Positions 23,700-30,536 of a stretch of DNA of 64,000 bases are shown here, piece after piece (positions within the stretch are counted from its first letter, which is position 1; each line of letters opens with the position of its first letter). A model generated the notes under the pieces. It saw only the letters and a program-made list of their open reading frames with translations, searched no databases and was not told where the DNA came from. The stretch lies in contig NZ_CALPCN010000004.1 in NCBI RefSeq assembly GCF_943193045.1, positions 156,727 to 220,726 on the forward strand. Reading direction: 5' to 3'. The DNA comes from Pumilibacter muris. Lineage in GTDB: Bacteria; Bacillota; Clostridia; Christensenellales; Pumilibacteraceae. The translations under genes were made by a program, and so were the position numbers.

Positions 23700-25085
23700 A
23701 TGAGGGTATTATCCACAAAATTGAAAATGGAAGAATGTTTTAACGAACAGGACTTTATTGATATAGTCATTAAGTGGTTAAAAAAGGCCGGTCCGTATAA
23801 ATCTATTGGCGAGCAATTTGAGCTGACTGAGAAAAAATATGGACAGAAGCTTAATGCAGAGTATTGTGATTTGCAAACTCAAAAAATAATACGAGATAAA
23901 ACGACTTACTATATGTTAAAACTCGGACAAGATTTCCATAATCAAAATTGGACAACGGAGATCATTTATGCTGAAACCGACAGCAAAATAGTATATTTTC
24001 ATATGGATTGTTCCGGCGATGTTTCATTGTTTGATGAAACTCCTAAAATGAGGACGGAAGTTATACGCGACTTCATAAACAGCGGTAAGCTTGTACAATC
24101 GGCAATGAAGATAGGTGCGTACCCTATAGAATTAAACGATGATACCGTCAATATGGTTGCGGAATATATTGCAGGGAAAGTTGATAATGAAATCCCGATT
24201 GTATTTGCTTCACAATATTTCGATTCGTCTGCCTATCCGATTTCTTTGGAGCCGCTTGCGGAGATTTTATCTGGGACAGCTCATATCGTTTATTCCAACA
24301 ATGAATTTACGCGTTTATTGAGAGATAAAACAAAAGGCAAAGCATATGTGCCGTTTAATGGTGGGGTGGCAATATATAGTAAAAATCAAAAAGCAAAACA
24401 GCTGCGGAAATTTGATGTGTACCACGGTGGAACACTTGATACGCAAGTTGTGCAAGAAGTTACACGCATAGTGAACGCGCAAGTGGATAAAACTGCGCCT
24501 TCTTGGGATGCTCTCGTAATAGCTGAACAATCGGAACTATTAGAAGTAGCTGAAGGGCTTGATGAAAGAGCCAAGCGTGATGCGTTGCGTATTGAAGAAC
24601 TCGGTCAAGAAAATGTGCGCTTGAAAGCGAGAATAGAGTATCTTGAGGCTGCCCTTGCTGAGCGTAATTCAGAGCAAAGGCTTATAACTAAATCTGATAT
24701 TCCTGAATTTTTTGATGGCGAACAAAACGATCTTATCGTTACTATTCTTAAAAAGGAATTGAAGAATTGCGGGGATAGCACGAAAACTCGAAAATATGAG
24801 TTGCTTTCTAATATTGTGGGACTTAATCCTTATATTGGCAACCAACAAAAAATGTTTGAACGAATTAAGGAAATATTCTCGGACGGAGAAACGATGACCG
24901 CTCCCGAACGTTCGGAGATTGAAAAAATGGGATTTGAAATATCGGGCGATGGGAAGCATTATAAATTGAAATTTATGGGAAGTGACAAATATTGTTATCT
25001 ACTTTCCAAAACTCCTAGTGATACAAATCGCGGTGGCAAAAATACAGTAGCGAGAATTATTGACGGATTGTCGGTATACAAGTAA
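23700..25085 (+). CDS. coiled-coil protein, candidate partner of the HNH nuclease
   Basis: The 461-residue protein begins with an alpha/beta domain (about 1-250), then a coiled coil (about 275-330, with LxxxxEElgqENvrLkArieyLEa heptads), and ends in a small basic domain (about 400-461, including GDGKHYKLKFMG and TPSDTNRGGKN). The last domain resembles a dsRBD or HicA-like end that I have seen in restriction- or defence-type proteins. It forms a two-gene transcript with the HNH gene, 14 bp apart. No enzymatic motif is obvious in the N-terminal domain. A two-component defence or exclusion system is a hypothesis. Confidence 0.6.
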   Translation: MRVLSTKLKMEECFNEQDFIDIVIKWLKKAGPYKSIGEQFELTEKKYGQKLNAEYCDLQTQKIIRDKTTYYMLKLGQDFHNQNWTTEIIYAETDSKIVYFHMDCSGDVSLFDETPKMRTEVIRDFINSGKLVQSAMKIGAYPIELNDDTVNMVAEYIAGKVDNEIPIVFASQYFDSSAYPISLEPLAEILSGTAHIVYSNNEFTRLLRDKTKGKAYVPFNGGVAIYSKNQKAKQLRKFDVYHGGTLDTQVVQEVTRIVNAQVDKTAPSWDALVIAEQSELLEVAEGLDERAKRDALRIEELGQENVRLKARIEYLEAALAERNSEQRLITKSDIPEFFDGEQNDLIVTILKKELKNCGDSTKTRKYELLSNIVGLNPYIGNQQKMFERIKEIFSDGETMTAPERSEIEKMGFEISGDGKHYKLKFMGSDKYCYLLSKTPSDTNRGGKNTVARIIDGLSVYK

Positions 25086-25263
25086 AGAACACATGACAAA
25101 CTGCAAAACGAGTGATTAGAGTTACCATTAATATTATTTTATATTAGTGATTTTTTAAAGTTTTACTATATCACTGTGGTGATACAATGCTTAGGCTTTA
25201 TGCTATTTAATATGGCGTAAAGCCTTTTGTTTTTAGTGTTTTTATAAGTTACCTCGAATACGA

Positions 25264-25319
25264 TTTGGGGCAGAAAAAAAGTTACCTTTTTAAGGGTGTG
25301 TTTTTACAATTTTGGGGCA
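25264..25319 (+). repeat. right pair of TTTGGGGCA arm-type sites, element 2
   Basis: TTTGGGGCA occurs at 25264-25272 and 25311-25319, in the same orientation as the left pair. The 9-mer therefore marks both ends of element 2. Confidence 0.7.
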
Positions 25320-25404
25320 GCCGCAAGCTGTCGCAAAAAGGCATAAAATCGATTCTAGGTACCAAAGAACGGCTTAAAAGTATGGGGTAATAGTGCCATT
25401 TTGC

Positions 25405-25427
25405 TTCAAGTCCCGCTAACAGCTCCA
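25405..25427 (+). repeat. right junction of element 2: tRNA-Thr-like 3' end
   Basis: TTCAAGTCCCG (25405-25415) equals the T-loop core of att copy 2, but the sequence then continues CTAACAGCTCCA, ending in an AGC-U-CCA acceptor as in tRNA-Thr rather than the tRNA-Pro acceptor. Only the T loop and acceptor strand remain. It is the best candidate for the attR of element 2, in which case the integration joins two different tRNA ends. Confidence 0.6.
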
Positions 25428-25653
25428 TCTTTGTTTGACAAAAATGTTGTCAAACCATATAAGCCGTGAAAACGTAATGTTTTCGCGGCTTATATACTAT
25501 ATATTGTGGTTTTGTAAGGGGATGGGAACAGAAAAGTATTTTTCTTTTTGCTGTTGCCATTTGTGTATTTTTGAAAAAAATAGGACTTGAACTGACGAAT
25601 AAATTGAATATACTGGTTCTTTTATAATTTTGTCAGCAAATAAAAATTGCTCA

Positions 25654-25840
25654 TTGACATATGGCTAATTATGAGTTATAATATATAAGCCACATATCAT
25701 AAATAAACTGCAAAAAGGGACATACTACGCCTGTAGTGTGCGCTCTCAATTCCCTTTTTGCGGAATCGTGATATGTGGCAATATCCGAGAGGCGCATTTA
25801 TGGGAATGTCACTCTCGAGAGGGGGTGGCATTTTTTGTTA
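25654..25840 (+). ncRNA. free-standing small RNA candidate with own promoter and terminator
   Basis: A perfect promoter TTGACA (25654-25659), 17 bp, TATAAT (25677-25682) would start RNA near 25689. The RNA folds into a long hairpin: CCACATATCA with TGATATGTGG, then GCAAAAAGGGA with TCCCTTTTTGC, then ACTAC/GTAGT. After the tail GCAATATCCGAGAGGC it ends in a terminator (GTCACTCTC/GAGAGGGGGTGGC, T-run). No gene lies directly downstream on this strand, so it is not a leader. Its length (about 150 nt) and hairpin recall 6S-like regulatory RNAs, without a clear match. Confidence 0.6.
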
Positions 25841-25943
25841 TAAGCAGTTTGTAAAGAAGTGCTGCTATTAAAAAATCTAAAATTTTTTCTTAAAATTTTT
25901 TGAAATGTAATAGTATGATCGTTGATAAATTCTTATTTTTCGT

Positions 25944-26876
25944 TTATGTGAATTGCTCGGTATCCACGTCCAACGTGAATTTCGGGTCGGAATAATCGCG
26001 ATACAGTGCAAAGCTGAACGCACGGCTGTTTTTGCGGTATTCCGCAGGAGTTGTATTTTGTATCTTTTTGAAAGCGGCGAGGAATATGCGCTTATCGGTG
26101 TAGCCTACTTTTTTGCCAATTTCGGAAACGGACATATCGGAATTTTTAAGCAGTTCGGCGGCGGCGCCGATACGCTGTTTTGTGAGCGCGGAGAGGATCG
26201 TTTCTCCGTACGATTGTTTGAAAATACGTTGTAAGTACGATGGCGTTACGCCCACGAAATCGGCAATTTGCGAAATTGTCGTTTTTTTGCCGTAATTTTC
26301 GGCTATATACAAAAGCGTATGCGATATATAGCGGTTTGATTTTACGTTTTCTATCAACAAGCGGTTGCATCGGCATATTTTTACAAATAAATCGAGCAAA
26401 GCTATTTCGTATTCGCTGTGGAAATATTCGTTGGGAATGTTGTGTTCATGCTGATAGGAGAGCAGAATAAGTCTTTCAAGCGCCGCGTGTACGTTTTGCG
26501 TATCGTCGAATAACAGCGATTGTTGCGAGGTTTGAAAAAGTTTTTCCGTAAAAGCGAACCTATCGGCATAATCGCCCGAGAGCAGCCATTTTATGAAAGG
26601 AATTTGCGGGTTGGCGTGTCCGAGTTCCAATATGTTTATTTCGGTATGCGATTTTATGGAATAGCGATGTTTGTATTGCGGCAATATGAGTAAGAACTGA
26701 TTGGATTTGAGTACGCATTCGGTTTGCAGTTTTTCGTCTTCGAAAATCACGGACATTGTACCGCGAATTATGTACAGTAGTTCTATTGTGTGGTGCCGAT
26801 GCGCATTCATTTCAAAATTCTCATATTGCAAATGCAGTTGCGTATACGGTAAAATCTTGTTTATAAGCGGTTCCAT
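25944..26876 (-). CDS. AraC-family transcriptional regulator of the glycan locus
   Basis: The 310-residue regulator has an N-terminal cupin-like sensing domain (about 5-150, HRHHTIELLYIIRG) and a C-terminal double HTH (about 190-290, SQIADFVGVTPSYLQRIFKQ and SVSEIGKKVGYTDKRIFLAAFKK). It is divergent from the glycan operon. The inverted repeat at 26914-26957 between them is its likely operator, so it probably activates the operon in response to a sugar. Its own -10 box ends 6 nt before the ATG, so the mRNA is probably leaderless. Confidence 0.85.
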   Translation of the reverse strand: MEPLINKILPYTQLHLQYENFEMNAHRHHTIELLYIIRGTMSVIFEDEKLQTECVLKSNQFLLILPQYKHRYSIKSHTEINILELGHANPQIPFIKWLLSGDYADRFAFTEKLFQTSQQSLLFDDTQNVHAALERLILLSYQHEHNIPNEYFHSEYEIALLDLFVKICRCNRLLIENVKSNRYISHTLLYIAENYGKKTTISQIADFVGVTPSYLQRIFKQSYGETILSALTKQRIGAAAELLKNSDMSVSEIGKKVGYTDKRIFLAAFKKIQNTTPAEYRKNSRAFSFALYRDYSDPKFTLDVDTEQFT

Positions 26877-26882
26877 AATTTA

Positions 26883-27001
26883 ATTATAGCGTAGTTTTGC
26901 GATTTGTCAATAGTTTGTACACTATTTTTCAAATTTGTGCGCAAAATAATGTACAAATGTCGGGGGGGGGTACTTGAAATTATTTTTTTATATGGTATAA
27001 T
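26883..27001. promoter_or_regulatory. divergent AraC/operon control region with inverted repeat and G9 tract
   Basis: The leftward promoter is TTGACA (complement of 26905-26910), 16 bp, TATAAT (complement of 26883-26888). An inverted repeat TTTGTACACTATTTT (26914-26928) / AAAATAATGTACAAA (26943-26957) pairs with one mismatch and probably binds the AraC protein. A run of nine G (26962-26970) lies directly before the rightward promoter TTGAAA (26974-26979), 16 bp, TATAAT (26996-27001). Confidence 0.75.
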
Positions 27002-27061
27002 TGTAGCGTAATAAAATCATAAACAAAGTTCGATACGCAAAAATTAAAAGGAGGAGAATGG

Positions 27062-27982
27062 ATGGATAACGTTTGTAAAGAGAGAAAAAGAATATCGCCG
27101 CGCACGAAAAGACTGATTAAAAAGCATGTGTTTGTATACTCGATGCTTTTGGTGGCGATTTTGCATTTTTGCGTGTTCTATATTTACGTAAATATAGACT
27201 CGTTTTTGATTGCCTTTCAAGACCAACACACGGGGGCTTGGGGATTCGGTAATTTCCGTTTGTTTTTCGACGATATCTTGCTCGGCGCACAGTCGGAAGT
27301 GCTGATAAGTTTGAAAAACACAATGATTTACTTCGTTGTGCTGCTTGCTACCAACCTATTCAGTTTTTTGCTTTCGTATTTCATATACAAAAAGATAATG
27401 CTTTGGAAGTTTTTCCGCTTCGTGTTCGTAATTCCCATGATAGTTTCCGGCGTAGTGCTCGTGGCGGTGTACAGCAATATGCTCACGGCGGGCGGACCTA
27501 TCGACGTGATTTGGCGCAAGCTAATGGGGGACGACGCACCGTCGCTTATCTATTCCGCGCCGTATGCCACGTGGAGCATCGTTTTGTTCGTGATATGGAC
27601 GGGACTGGGCATGAACATCATTTTGTTTTCGGGAGCGATGAACCGCATTCCCGAGTCGGTTATAGAATACGGCAAAATAGACGGCATAAAACCCATGCGC
27701 GAAATGTTTCAAATCGTGTTGCCGCTCATTGCGCCCACGTTCGGCACGATTATGCTTTTATCGTGCATAAACGTGTTCGGAGCGAGCGGACCTATACTGC
27801 TCTTTACCAACGGCATGCACGAAACGAGCACGATAGCGTTTTGGATGTACGAAAAAGTAATAGTGCGGCAACAGTTCGGATACGCCGCCGCTTTCGGACT
27901 TATTCTTACGGTTTGCTCGTTGCCCATTTTCTTTTTGATGCGTTGGCTGTTGAAAAAACTGCCCGACGATATAGATTACTGA
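27062..27982 (+). CDS. sugar ABC transporter permease (LplB/UgpA type)
   Basis: The 306-residue integral membrane protein has six predicted helices and the permease EAA loop (EYGKIDGIKPMREMFQIVLPL, about 205-225) that contacts the ATPase. It pairs with the second permease 16 bp downstream and the lipoprotein at 28924 to import an oligosaccharide. No ATPase gene lies in the window, so a shared MsmX-type ATPase elsewhere is likely. ATG 27062 follows AAGGAGG. Confidence 0.9.
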   Translation: MDNVCKERKRISPRTKRLIKKHVFVYSMLLVAILHFCVFYIYVNIDSFLIAFQDQHTGAWGFGNFRLFFDDILLGAQSEVLISLKNTMIYFVVLLATNLFSFLLSYFIYKKIMLWKFFRFVFVIPMIVSGVVLVAVYSNMLTAGGPIDVIWRKLMGDDAPSLIYSAPYATWSIVLFVIWTGLGMNIILFSGAMNRIPESVIEYGKIDGIKPMREMFQIVLPLIAPTFGTIMLLSCINVFGASGPILLFTNGMHETSTIAFWMYEKVIVRQQFGYAAAFGLILTVCSLPIFFLMRWLLKKLPDDIDY

Positions 27983-27997
27983 GAGGAGGGCGCGAAC

Positions 27998-28882
27998 ATG
28001 GAAAAGACAATAAAAGCAAAAAGGTCGATAAAAAGATATTTCATTCAGCAACTCACCGTAGGCAACGTGGTTGCGTTTGTAGTATTCGCGCTGTTTGCGT
28101 TTAGCATGGTGTATGCAATCGCGTGGGCGTTTATGGCGTCGCTCAAAGACCATATAGAATATACGATAAACAAAAACAACTTTTTCCCCGAAAACTGGCG
28201 TTTCGGAAATTATTTGGAAGCGTTCAAACTGCTCAACGTGCGCGGCAATAACGTGTTTAACATGCTGTTCAACTCAATTTGGCTCATGCTCGGGCAGTCG
28301 CTTATATCCATGGCGGTGTGTTGCACCACGGCGTACATCATGAGCAAGTACGATTTCGTGGGCAAAAAAGTAATCAACTTTGTAATTATTGCCTCCATGA
28401 TGATACCGCTTTACGGCTCTATGGCGTCCACAATGCGGCTCTACATGAAAACGGGCATGTACAATTCGCCGCTCATCTTGATTGCCTCCGCCTCGGGCGT
28501 GGGTTCTATGTTCCTTATACTGCGCTCGTATTTCAACGGCGTGAGCTGGCAGTATGCCGAAGCCGCAAAGATAGACGGCGCGAACGATTTTACCATTTAC
28601 GTGCGCATAATGCTTCCTATTGCAATGCCCGCAATAGGTTCTATAATGCTCGTTATGCTCATAAACGCTTGGAACGACTATACAACGGCTATATACTACT
28701 TGCCCGACTATCCCACGATAGCCTCGGGATTGTATTTGTACAAAACCATTGCGGGATTTAACGTGAATATGCCCGTGTATTTCGCCGGCGTGCTTATGGC
28801 GGCAGTGCCTACGTTTATACTCTTTATTGTCTTTCAAAAGCAGATAATGAGCAGTATCACTACGGGCGGCTTAAAAGGTTAA
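27998..28882 (+). CDS. sugar ABC transporter permease (YtcP/UgpE type)
   Basis: The 294-residue permease has about six membrane helices and the EAA motif EAAKIDGANDFTIYVRIMLPIAMP (about 190-212). The ribosome site is GGAGG. It should form a heterodimer with 27062-27982. The end MSSITTGGLKG is the usual C-terminus of this permease subfamily. Confidence 0.9.
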   Translation: MEKTIKAKRSIKRYFIQQLTVGNVVAFVVFALFAFSMVYAIAWAFMASLKDHIEYTINKNNFFPENWRFGNYLEAFKLLNVRGNNVFNMLFNSIWLMLGQSLISMAVCCTTAYIMSKYDFVGKKVINFVIIASMMIPLYGSMASTMRLYMKTGMYNSPLILIASASGVGSMFLILRSYFNGVSWQYAEAAKIDGANDFTIYVRIMLPIAMPAIGSIMLVMLINAWNDYTTAIYYLPDYPTIASGLYLYKTIAGFNVNMPVYFAGVLMAAVPTFILFIVFQKQIMSSITTGGLKG

Positions 28883-28923
28883 AACAATTTTTCCAAAATA
28901 AAATCCTAAAGGAGAAAAAAGTT

Positions 28924-30522
28924 ATGAAAATGAAAAAGTTGATTTCCGTGTTGCTCGGAGCACTCATGTGCTTGAGCACGGCGACGTTTGCGGGCTGTTC
29001 CGTAACCGACCCCGACAACCCGTACGACGGAGCAAACAAAGCCGACACCGAGAATACTTTGGATATTCTTACCCTCAACAAAGGCTACGGCGTAAATTGG
29101 CTTTACGCGCTTGCCGACGCTTTCACGGCGAAACAAAGAGAAACAAATCCGAATTTCGAGATTACGATACGCACCGAAACGGAGGACGCGACCATAACCG
29201 CCACGCTCGAGAACGGACTCTCTTATTGCAAATACGATTTGTTCTTTACGGGTACGGACGTGCTGCCGTTCATTAAAAGCTCCATGGCGTCGCCCTCCAC
29301 CGCGCTTTTGGCTGAACTTTCCGACGTGTACAACAACGTGCCCGACGGCGACAGAGCGGTGAAAGAATTGATGGACGAGTCGCTGTTGGTTGCCTTCGAG
29401 AAAGAAAAGGAAAATGGCGACAAGGCGTACTACACCATACCTTGGATAAACAGCACGAGCAGTCTGCTCGTGAACGACGACGTAATGATTAAGGCGTTCG
29501 GTGCGGACTGGCAAAAAACGTATCCCGTGCGTACCACCGACGAACTCGTAACCGTTGCCGAGGCTCTCAAAGCAAAGGGCATATCGGCGTTTATCCATGC
29601 GGCGGAAACTCATTACTACAACGCCATGTACGAGCCTTGGTGGGCGCAGTACGAAGGGCTTGACGCGGTTGCGGATTTCTATTCGGGCAAATATACCAAC
29701 GCAAGCGGCGACTCTGCCATAGGACCGGAAATTTTCCTGCAAGAGGGTAGACTCAAAGCAGTGGAAGCTCTCGAAGAGGTTCTCACGGGTCACTTTTACT
29801 CGGCGAGCAACAACATAGGCTGGAACGAAACGCAAACGCGTTTCATGCTCGGCGATGCAGCGTTCTTTCCTAACGGAGATTGGCACAACTACGAAATGGC
29901 GGAAGCGTTCCCGAGCAGCAACGTGCGCATGCTCAGAATGCCCGTGCTCTCGTCGCTCGGCGAAAAATTGCAAATTACCGAAGCGCAGCTTTGCGCCGCA
30001 ATCGACTATGTAGACGGCACTAGCACTCAAAAGCCCGCTATATCCGACGAAGCGATTGAGAAGATACGCGAAGCGCGTAATATCACGTTCTCGTACTCCA
30101 ACTATAATACGGCGTTTGCGGCTTCTTACGGCAAAGGTCTTAATCACGCGAAAGAATTTTTGAAATTCATGACGAGCATAGAAGGGCAAAGAGTGTTCGC
30201 AAAATCTATGCAAGGTTCTACGCTCCCGTACGGATACGACGTTTCTTCCGACCCCGAGATTTGGAACGGATACAATGCTTGGGCAAAATCTTGCTACGGC
30301 GTTGCCAAGAGCGCGAAATACTATTTCCGCCGCAACGACTTGCCGCTCGGCGGCGCGGGACTCGTGCCGTACCGCATGAGCAACGACGCTCCGCTCGAAG
30401 TGCTTTTAACGCGCAGCAACAACCGCAAGACCGCGCAAGAGATTGCCGACGCGGACTACGCATATTACAGTAATTCCACTGCATGGACGAGTTTGTTGCG
30501 CCAAGCCGGAATTATACGATAA
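28924..30522 (+). CDS. extracellular solute-binding lipoprotein
   Basis: The 532-residue protein carries a lipoprotein signal peptide (KMKKLISVLLGALMCLSTA, lipobox TFAGC, lipidated Cys about residue 25) and a periplasmic-binding type 1 fold typical of ABC sugar import. Aromatic and acidic residues are spread through the ligand-binding cleft. It sits 42 bp after the permeases with AAAGGAG. It captures oligosaccharides for the transporter; the substrate is inferred from neighbouring glycoside hydrolases. Confidence 0.85.
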   Translation: MKMKKLISVLLGALMCLSTATFAGCSVTDPDNPYDGANKADTENTLDILTLNKGYGVNWLYALADAFTAKQRETNPNFEITIRTETEDATITATLENGLSYCKYDLFFTGTDVLPFIKSSMASPSTALLAELSDVYNNVPDGDRAVKELMDESLLVAFEKEKENGDKAYYTIPWINSTSSLLVNDDVMIKAFGADWQKTYPVRTTDELVTVAEALKAKGISAFIHAAETHYYNAMYEPWWAQYEGLDAVADFYSGKYTNASGDSAIGPEIFLQEGRLKAVEALEEVLTGHFYSASNNIGWNETQTRFMLGDAAFFPNGDWHNYEMAEAFPSSNVRMLRMPVLSSLGEKLQITEAQLCAAIDYVDGTSTQKPAISDEAIEKIREARNITFSYSNYNTAFAASYGKGLNHAKEFLKFMTSIEGQRVFAKSMQGSTLPYGYDVSSDPEIWNGYNAWAKSCYGVAKSAKYYFRRNDLPLGGAGLVPYRMSNDAPLEVLLTRSNNRKTAQEIADADYAYYSNSTAWTSLLRQAGIIR

Positions 30523-30536
30523 AAGAGGAGGAAAAT

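Noticed and set aside
28906..30213. Long minus-strand frame (435 aa) across the solute-binding protein gene
   Set aside because: It is an antisense shadow of 28924-30522 with an unnatural Arg/His/Tyr composition.
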